From assembly GCA_031216915.1 (NCBI GenBank), contig CM062289.1, positions 253,761,113 to 253,825,112 of the forward strand: a DNA stretch of 64,000 nucleotides, written 5' to 3'. The notes below the pieces were generated by a model. That model was not told where the DNA came from, did no database searches, and saw only the letters and a program-made list of their open reading frames with translations. Source of the DNA: Pictodentalium vernedei (lineage: Eukaryota; Mollusca; Scaphopoda; Dentaliida; Dentaliidae). A program made the position numbers and the translations under genes. Positions 1 through 12,405 of this stretch are shown here, piece by piece. Positions within the stretch are counted from its first letter, which is position 1. Each line of letters opens with the position of its first letter.

Positions 1-3000
1 ACTGAAGATCATTGGTACCAATGTCATTTTTTTTGCCAGTGGCAACATTTTTTGACAGAAACCGAAGAAAATCGATAGCTCCCATCTAGAGGCCTCCCCA
101 CACAAGCATGCCAGGTTTCAAAGTAATCTGATCATAAATGTGCCCTGTAGGGTGTACAAAAGGGAAATATTGTGGTCTGACTAAACTAAGTTCTAAGAAC
201 ATTGGCCTCGGCAACATTTTTTGACAGAAATTGAAGAAAATCGATAGCTCCCATCTAGAGGTCTCCCCAAACAAGCATACTAGGTTTCAAAGCAATCTGA
301 TCATAAATGGGCCCTGAAGGGTGAGCCAAAGGGAAATATTGAGGTCTGACTAAACTAAGTTCTACGAACATTGGCCGCGGCAACATTTTTTGATGGAAAT
401 TGAAGAAAATCGATAGCTCCCATCTAGAGGTCACCCTAAATAAGCATACCAGGTTTCAAAGCAATCTGATCAAAAATGTGCCCTGTAGGGTGAGCCAAAG
501 GGAAATATTGTGGTCTGACTGAACTAAGTTCTAAGAACGTTGGCCGCGGCAACATTTTTTGACAGAAATTGAAGAAAATCGATAGCTCCCATCTAGAGGT
601 CTCCCCAAACATGCATACCAGGTTTCAAAGCAATCTGATCATAAATGTGCCCTGCAGGGTGTGCCAAAGGGAAATATTGAGGTCTGACTAAACTAAGTTC
701 TACGAACGTTGGCCGTGGCAACATTTTTTGCCGGAAATTGAAGAAAATCGATAGCACCCATCTCGAGGTCACCCTAAATAAGCATACCAGGTTTCAAAGC
801 AATCAAATCATAAATGTGCCCTGTAGGGTGTGCCAAAGGGAAATATTGTGGTTTGACTAAACTAAGTTCTAAGAACGTTGGCCGCGGCAACATTTTTTGA
901 CGGAAATTGAAGAAAATCGATAGCTCCCATCTAGAGGTCACCCCAAACAAGCATACCAGGTTTCAAAGTAATCCGCTCATAAATGTGCCTTGTAGGGTGT
1001 ACAAAAGGGAAATATTGTGGTCTGACTAAATTAAGTTCTAAGAACATTGGCCGCGGCAACATTTTTTGACAGAAATTGAAGAAAATCGATAGCTCCCATC
1101 TAGAGGTCTCCCCAAACAAGCATACCAGGTTTCAAAGCAATCTGATCATAAATGGGCCCTGTAGGGTGAGCCAAAGGGAAATATTGAGGTCTGACTAAAC
1201 TAAGTTCTACGAACGTTGGCCGTGGCAACATTTTTTGACGGAAATGGAAGAAAATCGATAGCTCCCATCTAGAGGTCACCCTAAATAAGCATACCAGGTT
1301 TCAAAGCAATCTGATCATAAATGTGCCCTGTAGGGTGAGCCAAAGGGAAATATTGTGGTCTGACTAAACTAAGTTCTAAGAATGTTGGCTGCGGCAACAT
1401 TTTTTGATGGAAATTGAAGAAAATCGATAGCTCCCATCTGGAGGTTTCCCCAAACAACTATACCAGGTTTCAAAGCAATCAAATCATAAATGTGCCCTGT
1501 AGGGTGTGCCAAAGGGAAATATTGAGTCTTCTGACTAAACTAAGTTCTAAGAACGTTGGCCGTGGAAAGATTTTTTGTCGGAAATTGAAGAAAATCGATA
1601 GCTCCCATCTAGAGGTCACCCTAAATAAGCATACCAGGTTTCAAAGCAATCTGATCATAAATGTGCCCTGTAGGGTGAGCCAAAGGGAAATATTGTGGTC
1701 TGACTAAACTAAGTTCTAAGAATGTTGGCTGCGGCAACATTTTTTGATGGAAATTGAAGAAAATCGATAGCTCCCATCTGGAGGTTTCCCCAAACAACTA
1801 TACCAGGTTTCAAAGCAATCAAATCATAAATGTGCCCTGTAGGGTGTGCCAAAGGGAAATATTGTGGTCTGACAAAACTGAGTTCTAAGAATGTTGGCCA
1901 CGGCAAAATTTTTTGATGAAAATTGACGAAAATCGATAGCTCCCATCTAGAGGTCACCCCAAACAAGCATGTCAGGTTTCAAAGCAATCCGATCATAAAT
2001 GTGCCCTGTAGGGTGTGCCAAAGGGAAATATTGAGTCTTCTGACTAAACTAAGTTCTAAGAACGTTGGCCGTGGAAAGATTTTTTGTCGGAAATTGAAGA
2101 AAATCGATAGCTCCCATCTAGAGGTCACCCTAAATAAGCATACCAGGTTTCAAAGCAATCTGATCATAAATGTGCCCTGTAGGGTGAGCCAAAGGGAAAT
2201 ATTGTGGTCTGACTAAACTAAGTTCTAAGAATGTTGGCTGCGGCAACATTTTTTGATGGAAATTGAAGAAAATCGATAGCTCCCATCTGGAGGTTTCCCC
2301 AAACAACTATACCAGGTTTCAAAGCAATCAAATCATAAATGTGCCCTGTAGGGTGTGCCAAAGGGAAATATTGTGGTCTGACAAAACTGAGTTCTAAGAA
2401 TGTTGGCCGCGGCAACATTTTTTGACGGAAATTGAAGAAAATCGATAGCTCCCATCTAGAGGTACCCCAAACAAGCATGCCAGGTTTCAAAGCAATCTGA
2501 TCATAAATGTACCCTGTAGGGTGTGCCAAAGGGAAATATTGAGTCTTCTGACTAAACTAAGCTCTAAGAACGTTGGCCGCGGCAACATTTTTTGACAGAA
2601 ATTGAAGAAAATCGATAGCTCCCATCTTGAGGTCTCCCCAAACAGGCATACCAGGTTTCAAAGCAATCTGATCATAAATGTGCCCTGCAGGGTGTGCCAA
2701 AGGGAAATATTGAGGTCTGACTAAACTAAGTTCTACGAACGTTGGCCGTGGCAACATTTTTTGCCGGAAATTGAAGAAAATCGATAGCTCCCATCTCGAG
2801 GTCACCCTAAATAAGCATACCAGGTTTCAAAGCAATCAAATCATAAATGTGCCCTGTAGGGTGTGCCAAAGGGAAATATTGTGGTTTGACTAAACTAAGT
2901 TCTAAGAACGTTGGCCGCGGTAACATTTTTTGACGGAAATTGAAGAAAATCGATAGCTCCCATCTAGAGGTCACCCCAAACAAGCATACCAAGTTTCAAA

Positions 3001-3044
3001 GTAATCTGATCATAAATGCGACCTGTGAGGTGTGCCAAAGGAAA
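1..3044 (+). repeat. 169-bp tandem satellite array, 18 copies
   Basis: The motif CGATAGCTCC recurs at 73, 242, 411, 580, 749, 918, 1087, 1256, 1425, 1596, 1765, 1934, 2105, 2274, 2443, 2613, 2782 and 2951. The period is 169 bp, with 170-171 at three steps. The array already runs at position 1, so its left end is outside. Blocks of units are duplicated: 509 bp (3 units; 1525-region and 2033-region share a GAGTCTTCTG variant), 845 bp (5 units) and about 2032 bp (12 units; 650-region and 2684-region share variants). Reading frames on both strands are by-products of repetition. Confidence 0.97.
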
Positions 3045-3140
3045 CTGTGGACGTACGTACGTACGTACGTACGTACATACGCTGACAGGCGAGAAGTGAT
3101 GGCAATAGCTCAGCTTGACTTTGTCAAGTTGAGCTAAAAA
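3045..3140 (+). mobile_element. 3' end of the element carrying the 169-bp array
   Basis: After the last decayed 169-bp unit comes a self-complementary ACGT microsatellite (about 3050-3080), then a hairpin at 3106-3136 with 14-bp arms (TAGCTCAGCTTGAC and GTCAAGTTGAGCTA, one mismatch) followed by an A-run. The same closing structure ends the elements at 7139, 17352, 39503, 48615, 57605 and 62521. The 169-bp array is therefore probably the inner part of a mobile element whose 5' end lies left of the window. Confidence 0.75.
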
Positions 3141-4207
3141 TGAAAAAATTGTGAAAATTTGATGCTAATTTCTGTGAATAGTGCTGGCCGGTTTTGGATG
3201 TATTGTTGGGTAAAGAGTTAAAATAGGTGTCTCAACATGAAATCTTTGGATCAACTTGCAGATTATATTCCTTGTACCCAGAGAAATAGTTTCAAATTGA
3301 GTTTTTGCTGTTTATATGGAAAGTTGGAAAGTCAAGATGTATTTGACAAGCAACCACAAAAAGGCACAGCACTTGCCTTGCAAAGTGAGAATTAAAATTG
3401 TGCAAAACCATCAATGAAGGATCAATTCTTAGTGTTAAGTCTGTACATGTTGCCAAACAATACTGCAGAGGAAATTTGGTTGAAATCAGCCAAATGGTTC
3501 TGAAAATTAAAATATGGAGTAGGGGCTATAAATCTTGTCCCTCTCAGGACAACCCCAATTATTGTCTGAGAAACCTCCTTTGAACAAACTTGAATCTTGG
3601 TCACTGAAGTAAGCTGCATATCAAATCTCCAAACCTTGGAGATTTGATATGCAGCTTCCTTCAGTTTACCAAAATAAAGTTGACCAATTTAGATACAACA
3701 GGATCCGCAGATGAGATGACCACGGGACTGGGTTAATGTTGTGATTGAAAATGATTGTTTTCTAAATATTATCTCATTTTTGGTTAACTAATATTTTGTG
3801 AACAGACTTTATTTTGCTTTGGACGTTTTCATTTTCCCCTAAGCGACAGACGATCGATAATTGTATAACAAAATTTGGAAAGGAATATCAACGGTGTTGG
3901 GAAAAAAGTTCCGGCTTGTAAATCACCAGTTGAATACAGAAACATTTATGTCATAGTGGCATTTCCATTCAATACAAGGGTTTAATGGATGTGTAATAAA
4001 TAACATTATCAGACATGTATTCCCATTATCTGTTCACAAAAGTCAGTCTTGGGGTAGAATGAAAAGAAAAACTTTCTCTCACAAAACTTTTTAAATTTTT
4101 GAAAATTGTACAACTGTAATAAAAAGGACAGCCTTACTCAATACATCAGTCTTGTTTTGGATTTGACATTCTAACAGACAATATGATCTTGTTTAAAAAA
4201 TATTTAC
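3141..4207. other. Intronic sequence with one perfect hairpin
   Basis: AT-rich, no coding signal. At 3611-3657 there is a perfect inverted repeat with 21-bp arms (AAGCTGCATATCAAATCTCC start) and a 5-nt loop. Confidence 0.6.
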
Positions 4208-4407
4208 CTTTGTTTTCTTCATCTCTGACATTTCATGCTGTAATGTCTTCAACTGTTTCTCATAATGTGACTGGTTCTTCACCAACTTAGCATGTTCTTT
4301 CTTGGCTGCTTGCATTTTCTTTAGTTCCATCTGTAGATTGTTCAATTTTTTTTGATAATCAGCTTTGATTTTGTGAGCCTTGTCCTCTGTGTGGCTTTCA
4401 ATTTGTC
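4208..4407 (-). CDS. KIF21: KIF21-type kinesin, conserved coiled-coil exon (last in window)
   Basis: 200-nt internal exon. The acceptor is TTCTTGTGTAG and the donor GTAAATATTT. GA completes a Gly codon, then 66 codons end in phase 0. The peptide has IESHTEDKAHKIKADYQ, then MQAAKKEHAKLVKNQS and HYEKQLKTLQ, ending EMKKTK. The order and wording match the KIF21A stalk (an AAQKEHARLLKNQ-type motif, then QYEKQLKKLQ, then MKKTK; from memory), so this is a KIF21 orthologue rather than another kinesin. Invertebrates commonly have one KIF21 where vertebrates have A and B, so no paralogue letter is given. The next exon should lie left of position 1; nothing between 3141 and 4207 looks like it. Confidence 0.97.
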
Positions 4408-4474
4408 CTACACAAGAAATAAAGATTGTTAGACTAAATTTTAGATTGAAAATTTTATCAGAAGTGTAGATTGT

Positions 4475-4672
4475 ACTGGTATTATGGTCACTATCAGCAT
4501 CTATGCTACATCATGACCCTAACATGTCAGCATTGTTTATACCTATGCTGCCAACTTTAACAGACTTACACTCCATGTGTTGGTTTGTAGATTTTATTTT
4601 ACAAGTAAAGCAAAACTTGTTTACCACAGTGAACAAGCACTGCTCAACCTCCTGGAGTTCACTGCTGCTTAA
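4475..4672 (-). repeat. Degenerate copy of shared-tail SINE-like repeat (copy 1 of 7)
   Basis: Plus-strand text shares ACTTGTTTACCACAGTGAAC and the GTTTATACC-ATGCTGCC block with the copies at 12607, 18855 and 23513. The tail part is degraded. The tail of better copies (TTATTTATTGGTG on the plus strand) puts this family on the minus strand. Confidence 0.6.
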
Positions 4673-4734
4673 ATTAAGTTAAAGGTCACTGGTGATCAGG
4701 GGAAACATTAGAGAGGGATGAGTGCCAAACAAGT

Positions 4735-4972
4735 CAGAAAATAAGCAGACTGTCATCTGCAAAATGAGGTCCCCAGAGGGTGAAGATGCTACCCTGCACA
4801 GCAGAATAGCATCACTAAATTTACCCTCTGTGAACCTCAATCTGAATCAGGGTCTCAAAGCAGAACAGAAAGAGGTACCCATAGGATAAATTGGCCAACT
4901 GTATGGGATAGCATCACCAAATTCACCTATGGGGACCTCATTCTGCAAATGTCAGATGGCTTATTTTCAGGC
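4735..4972. mobile_element. MITE-like element with long terminal inverted repeats (family M, copy 1)
   Basis: The left end (GAAAATAAGCAGACTGTC, through AATGAGGTCCCCA) reappears inverted at the right end (TGGGGACCTCATTCTGCAAA, through GGCTTATTTTC), about 35 bp. Inside are nested shorter palindromes (GATGCTACCCTGC and GGATAGCATC blocks). A second copy lies at 56172-56455. Confidence 0.65.
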
Positions 4973-5316
4973 CTAGTGCCAAATGAGTAGGACGAAATAG
5001 AGGGTGGAGGGTTGTAAACTTTAAAAATTTTGAAATATGCACATGTCCAATTGCATGTCATCATACACAAAAGTTCAAGCAAAACTGAATTTTCTATGTT
5101 GGAGGAGTTGCAGGCAGAATTCATACATACATTTGTATTAAATATAAGTCCAAGAAGGAAACATCTGGTTAAAATTAATGCATGTTAAAAATTCTGGAAT
5201 ATGCACCTGTTCACTGTTAGTGATCATTTTAGAGAAGTTTCCCTAAAATCAGTTCATAACGGTAGAAGGAGATGCGCATACAAGAATTTCATAGAGAAAA
5301 CTATACTAAGGCCTAA
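4973..5316. repeat. Degenerate copy of the AAGTTCAAGG / GTGATCAT repeat
   Basis: 5140-5310 resembles the two tandem 152-bp units at 7837-8090 (shared words: TTAGTGATCAT then TTTGAGAAGTTT-like, then GCATACAAGAATTT-like). The rest shows nothing. Confidence 0.4.
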
Positions 5317-7139
5317 ATGAAAGTGTCAATGACACTGTAGCTCAACTTGTCAAGACAAAGACATGTACATGTATAGTATGTGACACAACAATGACAAACA
5401 TCTAGGTAATGACCTGATAACAAAGGTACATATAAAGTATTTAACGGTCTGTACATAAATACTGACCGTTGCCTGTAACAAATGTATAGGTAAAGTATTG
5501 TAAAGGTGGGTAATAGTCAGATGCTAAACTAGAAAAAAATCGTTGAGTCCCAGAGTGGGTCTGACTGAACCCCAAAATATTTGTTCTCATAGCACAGTGC
5601 TAACAAAGGCACCCCAAAACACACTCATTCCTGTCCCAAGGTGAAAACAAAGGTACCCAAAAAGTTTCGTGAAGATCAGTTCACAAATATGAGCTGTGTA
5701 GAAGTTGTGACAAAAAACTGATTGGACCTAATATCGGTACAAAATGGCCACTGGCAGCCATCTTGAATTTTGGACCGCACCCAGAAACACTCGTTCTCGT
5801 CCCAAGGTGATAACAAAGGTACCCAAGAAGTTTTGTGAAGATCGGTTCATAAATACAGCCTCTAGCCCGAGCCGTATTGACATGTGCACTTACAGTGTAT
5901 AAGTAGCACTGAATAAATCAAAGTTCATCTAATTTGCATAATTTCTGCACAAGAAAAAAACCCGTACTATATGTGATGTATTCCATGTTACTAAACATTC
6001 ATACAAAAATTTATTCAAATCAGAACTTTCATACAGAAGTTCTGTACAAAAGATGGATTGCACTAATTTTGGTACAAAATGGCTGCTGGTGGCCATCTTG
6101 AATTTCGGACCACACCCAAAAACACTTGTTCTCATCCCACGGTGATAACAAAGGTACCCAAGAAGTTTCGTAAAGATCGGTTCATAAATACGGCCTCTAG
6201 CCTGAGCCGTATAGAAGTTGTGTACAAAAAACTGATTAGACCTAATTTCGGTACAAAATGGCCACTGGCAGCCATCTTGAATTTTGGACCGCACCCAGAA
6301 ACACTCGTTCTCGTCCCAAGGTGATAACAAAGGTACCCAAGACGTTTCGTGAAGATTGGTTCATAAATACAGACTCTAGCCCGAGCCGTATTGACATGTG
6401 TACTTACTGTGTGTAAGTAGCACTGAAAAAATCAAAGTTCATCTAATTTGCATAATTTCTGCACGAGAAAAAAACCCGTATTATATGTGATGTATCCCAT
6501 GGTACTAAACATTCACACAAAAAATGATTCAAAGCAGCACTTTCATATGGAAATTCTGTGCAAAAATCTGATTGCACCAAATTTTGTACAAAATGGCTGC
6601 CATCGGCCATCTTGAATTTCGGACCGGACCCAAAAACACTCGTTCTCGTCCCACGGTGATAACAAAGGTACCCAAGGAGTTTCGTAAAGATCGGTTCATA
6701 AATGCGGCCTCTAGCCCAAGCCATATTGGCATTTGCACTTACAGTGCTGAAAGTAACACCAAAAAACATAAAAGTTCGTCTAATTTGCATAATTTACGCA
6801 CAAGAAAAAAACTTGTATTATATGTGATGTATCCCATGGTACTAAACATTCATACAAAAAATTATTCAAATCAGAGCTTTCATATGGAAGTTCTGTACAA
6901 AAAACAGATTTCTGCATCATCGGTACAAAATGGCGGCTGGCAGCCATCTTGTATTTCGGACCGCACCCACAAACACTCGTTCTCGTCCCACGGTCATAAC
7001 AAAGGTACCCAAGAAGTTTCATAAAGATCGGTTCATAAATACAGCCTCTAGCCCGAGCCGTATCAAATTGTTGACGGACAGACGGACGACGGGCCATGGC
7101 ATAAGCTCAAATTTGGCTTCGCCAAAGTTGAGCTAAAAA
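5317..7139 (+). mobile_element. Helentron/HINE-like non-autonomous element with internal repeats
   Basis: It begins AAATGAAAGTGTCAATGACA, where GTGTCA-ATGACAC is a small hairpin, followed by TGTAGCTCAACTTGTC. It ends with a GACGGACAGACG-type stretch and a hairpin at 7104-7134 (AGCTCAAATTTGGC / GCCAAAGTTGAGCT) plus an A-run. AGCTCAACTT near the 5' end and AAGTTGAGCT at the 3' end are subterminal inverted repeats. The body holds repeats built round a GGCAGCCATCTTGAATTT core at about 5757, 6090, 6265, 6608 and 6943, in long (about 335 bp) and short (about 170 bp) spacings. No transposase is present. The 60332-62521 element is a close relative. Confidence 0.75.
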
Positions 7140-7836
7140 AGGACGTTTGTTTCAACTAACAAACTGAAAAAAAAATAGGGTTGGTAGGTAGGAAAAACTT
7201 TATTTTGAACAATTTTTTTTTTTACAGCATGCAGTTCCCTTCACCCAAGTTATGACCTTTTCAACATAAAATAGGCCTCTCTGTATGCAATAAACATTAA
7301 ACTGGACAAACTTCACCCTGAAACTTTTGTTCAGCTCACACAGTGTCCTTCCCGATGTCGAACAAAACCGAGTCGGCACTTGTCCAACATTTAACAGTCA
7401 ACAAATCTGGCTTATCTTTGAGAATGATATAGAAAATTTCTTCATCTTGGAAAAATTCAAGATTCGTTTGACTTCCATTTCTTTGCCATGAAGACATTTT
7501 TCAAAAGTAATCGTCATTGTTTTGTTTTAGGCTAGAATTATTAGCCCAAAATGCGTGCAAGGCTATCCTTACAGCACCCACAATTGACACTTAGAACACT
7601 TGGATACAACTTGCAAAGTTTCGTAGCTCGATACAAAATAGTTTGTTTTTTTTATTAAATCTTAATTTTTTTGATGATGAACATATGATGCTAGATTTTG
7701 AAAGCAGCAAAAACGTCACTGTTTTTTTTTTACTTTCCTGCAATTTCAATAAAATGCTCAAGACTCAGTGGTTTGAAATAGGGTCGGTTGGGTTAGCGGA
7801 AACAAATGTCTTTTTTTAGGCCTTATTCTTTTAAGT
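7140..7836. other. Intronic sequence, nothing recognised
   Basis: AT-rich with T-runs; no coding signal, inverted repeat or family member seen. Confidence 0.5.
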
Positions 7837-8090
7837 TCAAGGGGATATAACTTGGTTGAAATCACCAGACTAAAAATTTGCAAATATGCGCAAGATCACA
7901 TGTTAGTGATCATGTTTGAGAAGTTTCGTGTAAATTGTAGGAGTTGTGCACAAAAGAATCTTATATATAAATCTATAATAAATGCAAGTTCAAGGAAATA
8001 TATCTCCGTTAAAATTGTTGCAGATTGTGAAAGTTTTAATTTATGTACATGTACCTTTGTTAGTGGTCATGTTTGAGAAATTTTAGTGTA
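7837..8090 (+). repeat. Two tandem 152-bp repeat units
   Basis: GTTCAAGG at 7837 and at 7989, each followed by a GATATAACT/AATATATCT-like block and later TTAGTGATCATGTTTGAGAA / TTAGTGGTCATGTTTGAGAA. Related single copies are near 5140-5310 and 46060-46280. Confidence 0.6.
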
Positions 8091-8254
8091 AGCATTCACT
8101 GATGCTGGTTGGGATACATGTGTCATGTCGTATCGTGACACGTGCGTATCTTTACACCCCTCTCGATGAGTGCCATCATTGATGGTTAATTTTATTTGAT
8201 GAGTCATTGACAAATTGTTACAACAGTGTATGTATCATTATCCTGTGGACTGAA

Positions 8255-8515
8255 ACACAGTCATCTGGTAGAGTGCTGGAAGCCCATATTTGAACTTTAT
8301 TCTCAAGTGCAGGTACCCCATATTAAAGGCCTCATACTGGGTGGGTTTACTCTGAATTATCTTTGAGGCAAAATTATTTAGTCTTTTAAAAATATATCTT
8401 GTTATAATCTATGGGAGAGTGCCTGTTAGCACTCTCCCACAGATAGTAACAAGACAAAGATGATACCTGAACTAATTTAGATGACCAATTTAGCACTTTA
8501 GTTAATGCTGAAGAA
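8255..8515. mobile_element. TTAA-type MITE with central hairpin (GTGCTGGAAGCCC family)
   Basis: The left end has TAGAGTGCTGGAAGCCCAT; the right end has TAGCACTTTAGTTAA. The centre (about 8409-8448) is a hairpin with arms TATGGGAGAGTGC / GCACTCTCCCA. It shares its left sequence and hairpin type with the 33797-34038 and 12140-12366 copies. The left TTAA is degraded. Confidence 0.6.
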
Positions 8516-9962
8516 TGCAAAAAACAATGCCAGGGTTGACTATCATGACACCAATATGCATTAATTGAGCAAGTAGATAAAACATTGTGACAACAGACAA
8601 CAGTGTTGTTGAGTAATGTTTGACAGTCAGGTGATGTGATGTTCTGAATCCTTTAACTTTTGGAGTATGATGATAGATAACAGTTCAAAATGTTCACCTG
8701 TCCACCTGTCGTCAACAGTCAAATTGTGCAGCGACAGGTCAAAAATAAACAAACCTGTCACATTCGACAGATCAGTTATTTGTCAGTGAATGATCTGATT
8801 CTGAAATCCAAGCATCAAGATAAAAGAACAGTTGATTGGAAGTCATCAAAAAGCCTGGTGCCCCAATAAAAATATGCACATCCATTTCTGTTTCAACTTG
8901 ATACATAAGTATTTCAGCCATATCGGGGAAGTTAACTATTACTATACAGATCAGCACCTGCAAATTAATTTATTAATTTCTTCACAACTGTCAGCAGCAA
9001 ACACCATAGAAAGTTGTTTCTGGTGATCATGGTCAGTAAAACATGATAATTCCCAAGAATGACTTTGAAAACAAAATAATGTCAGATTGTTATTAATTAA
9101 TGTTACTGACCCCCATACCATACTGTATTCATTAGCAAGTCTGGGGATGCATTTTCTCTAGCCTTGAACACATTCCTCATACTATTTGATTTTGTTCAGC
9201 TGTAAGTATTTCGATGTTTAATCTTTATGAAATTGAGTTATATTGGATATATATTATGTGATTAGTCGATTAACCATCGACTTTGAAGACCGGTTAGATG
9301 ATTCTGAAAATTGATAGTCGTGGTAGTTTAAGTTTTAATTTGACATGTTTTGCCTTCCACACATTTTCAGCAAAGTACAATACCCATGACAAGTGGAACC
9401 ATCCTGGCACTCCTCAGTATATACCTTCCAACTCAACCATTGCTTGTATGAATAATTTTACTTGGCATCAAATCCCATTGAATACTGTATCACGAGTTAT
9501 GACTTCCATGGTTAGTTATGGCAACCGTGATCTGTCTGAATAAAGCACAACGAACAGTTATTCAGGGTTCCTGTTCGCAAGGACTGATAAAATTCAATGC
9601 TAATCAAGGACATTTCTTGATATATTTCAGCATTTTTCAAAGCCTTACAGTAGCCAAATTCAAGGGTTTTCAAGCCCCTGCATTTGCTTATCCTAACTAG
9701 GACCTCCTAACTAGGGAAGTGGGAGGAGGGGGTAATGACCGGAGGGTCCAAATTAGGACTATGCCTTCACAAACCCTGGCATATAAAATTATATAGTTAT
9801 GATTACATGCTTTGTCAGCATTTTTATTTCGTGAATATTCAAGACTTTTCAAGGCCTCCCGGCACATTTCCCAGGACTTCAAGACCATGAATGACCCTTA
9901 GTCAAATGCAAGCATGTTCCTTGGATTCAAAGCCCACAGGAATCCTGTTATCTGCAAAAAAA
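8516..9962. other. Intronic sequence, nothing recognised
   Basis: Several short frames, none with family resemblance or splice context. Not supported as coding. Confidence 0.5.
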
Positions 9963-11540
9963 AAACAAGAGGCCCCAGGGGGCCTGAGGGCACTCACCTG
10001 ACAAGGTAGACTAAATATCAACCCTGGGAACTGATTTCAACAAGTTGCATCTGCCCCTCCTAAGAAAAGCTTATACCAAATATCCGAAGATTCTGACCAA
10101 TGGATCTAAAAAAAAACAAGGAGATTTTTATAGCAATTTCCTTGAAATGCAACAAGTCTAAATTCGGCCTCCTATAGTGAGCCCAAATATAAGCCACAGG
10201 GTTCGATCTGAACAAACGTGAATCAGATCCACCCCACAATGCTGCATACCAAATATCAAACGATTCTGCTCACTGGATGTGGAGAAGAAGATTTTTAAAG
10301 AAATTTCCTTGAAATGCACTAAGTTCATATTTGGGCTTCTATGGTGTGCCCAAATATAAACCCAGCGGGCCTATTTGAACAATCTTGAATCAGCTACACC
10401 CCATAATGCTACATACCAAATATCAAAAGATTCTGCCTCCTGGATCTGGAGAAGAAGATTTTAAAAGAAATTTCCTTGAAATGCACTAAGTTCAAATTCG
10501 GGCTAATATAGTGAGCTCAAATATGAACACAGGGGGCTGATTTGAACAAAATTTAATCAGATCTACCCCACAATGCTGCATACAAAATATAAAAAATATT
10601 CTACCTGCTGGTCTGGAGAGGAAAAATTTTAAAACAATTTGCCTGAAATGCACTAAGTTCAAATTCAGGCTCGAATAGTGAGCCCTAATATGAACTCAGG
10701 GGGTCGATTTGAACAAACTTGAATCAGATCCACTCCACAATGTTGCATACCAAATATCAAAATATTCTGTTTGCTGGATCTGGAGAAGAAACTTTTTAAA
10801 GAAATTTCCTTGAAATGCACTAAGTTCAAATTTGGTCTCCAATAGTGAGCCCAAATATGAATGCAGGGGGCCAATTTGAACAAACTTCAATCAGATACAC
10901 CCCACAATGCTGCATACCAAATATCAAAAGATTCTGCCTGCTGGATCTTGAGAAGAAGATTTTTTAAGAAATTTGCCTGAAATGCACTAAGTTCAAATTC
11001 GGGCTCCTATACTGAGTCCAAATATGAACCCAGGAGGCCGATTTGAACAAACTTGAATCAGATCCACCCCACAATGTAGCATACCAAATATCAAAAAGAT
11101 TCTGCCTGCTGGATCTGGAAAAGAAGATTTTTTAAGAAATTTGCCAGAAATGCACTAAGTTCAAATTCGGGCTTCTATAGTGAGCCCAAATATGAATCCA
11201 GGGGGCCAATTTGACAAACTTGAATCAGATTCACCCCATAATGCTGTATACCAAATATCAAATGATTCTGCGCACTTGTGCTGGAGAAGAAGATTTTTTA
11301 GGAATTTCTCTAATATACATAGGGTGCTATCGGAGTTATGCACCGTATGGAGCCCCAAGTGGGCATATCCATTTCATTTGAACAAACTTGAATTGACATA
11401 TGGTAATGAACATCCATACCAAGTTTCGAGCAAATTGACCTGGCGGTTTCAGAGGAGAAGTCGTTTGAAAAAAGTTCATGACGACAGACAGACGACGGAC
11501 GGCAATTGATAAGTTGAGCTCTCTTTGGTGAGCTAAAAAA
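9963..11540 (+). mobile_element. AACAAGAGGCCCC-type tandem-repeat element
   Basis: It starts AACAAGAGGCCCCAGGGGGC (a GC palindrome) then GGGCACTCACCTGAC. The inside has eight units of about 167 bp, marked by an ACCAAATATC-like word at 10075, 10250, 10416, 10582, 10749, 10916, 11085 and 11251. It ends ACGACAGACAGACGACGGAC, a GAGCTCTCTTTGGTGAGCT stem and an A-run. Elements of this look are very common in bivalve genomes (established, from memory). No coding capacity. Confidence 0.8.
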
Positions 11541-11780
11541 CCCATTAATTTTACATCCAGATAATTCCTCTTACTTCTTTAGACTAAAAATATTGTGATG
11601 AATCATGTATAGTCTACTATATACAGTACTGTGTTCGTAAGAGCCGTCTCTTCCTCAAATGGATAGTGATCAGATTATAATCTGGTTAGGAAATAATTAC
11701 ATCAGTTGGCCAAGATTTCATTAATGAAATATGGCAAAAGTGAAATCTAAAGAAGAAAAACAAATTTTCTGTATGCTATT

Positions 11781-12011
11781 TTAACCCTTTACCCAATACA
11801 GACGATATCAAAATTTATTATTTTAAATATCATTTTTAAAATTTTTGTAAAACATTCCAACAAAACAATATCATGCGACCCCTCATTGGAACAAGCTTGA
11901 CGAGGGGTCACATATGGTTTTGTTGAAATGATTTGAAAAACAGTATTTTTTCAACTGCTGAATTTTCATATTACTTGGGAGGATGTGGACAATTTTTTGG
12001 TAAAGGGTTAA
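11781..12011. mobile_element. piggyBac-like MITE, TTAA flanked (copy 1)
   Basis: The ends are TTAACCCTTTACCCAA and GGTAAAGGGTTAA, that is, a TTAA target plus CCCTTTACC inverted termini. The centre holds a near-palindrome around GACCCCTCATTGGAAC / GACGAGGGGTC. 231 bp, non-coding. TTAA target choice and CCC...GGG termini are piggyBac hallmarks. A second copy is at 41742-41991. Confidence 0.75.
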
Positions 12012-12139
12012 TCACTGTACTATACAGAGATGTTCAATTTTTGTTTTTGACAATTTGTCAGAGCAAGATGGTTTTTGTAGAATTAATACAAACAACAGCC
12101 TGTTATATTTTAAGTAAGAAACATGGATTCAGTATACTC

Positions 12140-12366
12140 TTAACTAGTTGACTGCTGGATTATTTTTGGTTGTAATAAGTTGTTTCCTAAAATTTGTTTT
12201 ATTCAAAATTATTGGAGTGCTCTAAAGCACTCTCCACTAATTTTTAATTCAACAAATATCTACAGATGAAATATTTTTTTTACAACATAAAATATAAAAA
12301 CTTTAGCATGGTACCCTGACTTTTCTTCAAAGCCATGATAGGGGCTTCCAGCACGCAACCTGTTAA
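12140..12366. mobile_element. TTAA-type MITE with central hairpin
   Basis: TTAACTAGTTGACTGCTGGA on the left; TTCCAGCACGCAACCTGTTAA-type end on the right. The central hairpin is at about 12211-12235 (GGAGTGCTC / GCACTCTCC). It sits 129 bp right of the piggyBac-like MITE. Confidence 0.65.
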
Positions 12367-12405
12367 TTTAAACAGAGATTAAAATGTTCAAAATTTAAAA
12401 TTTAC

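Noticed and set aside
1..3044. CRISPR-like array
   Set aside because: No unique spacers; the whole 169-bp unit repeats and the genome is eukaryotic.
86..3137. Many 60-100 codon frames on both strands with shared peptide words
   Set aside because: They fall in the 169-bp array. The period is not a multiple of three and both strands are open, so these are by-products of repetition.
5929..7136. Frames of 80-150 codons in both strands
   Set aside because: They lie in the internal repeats of the 5317-7139 element and recur in 60945-62571; no start, domain or splice support.
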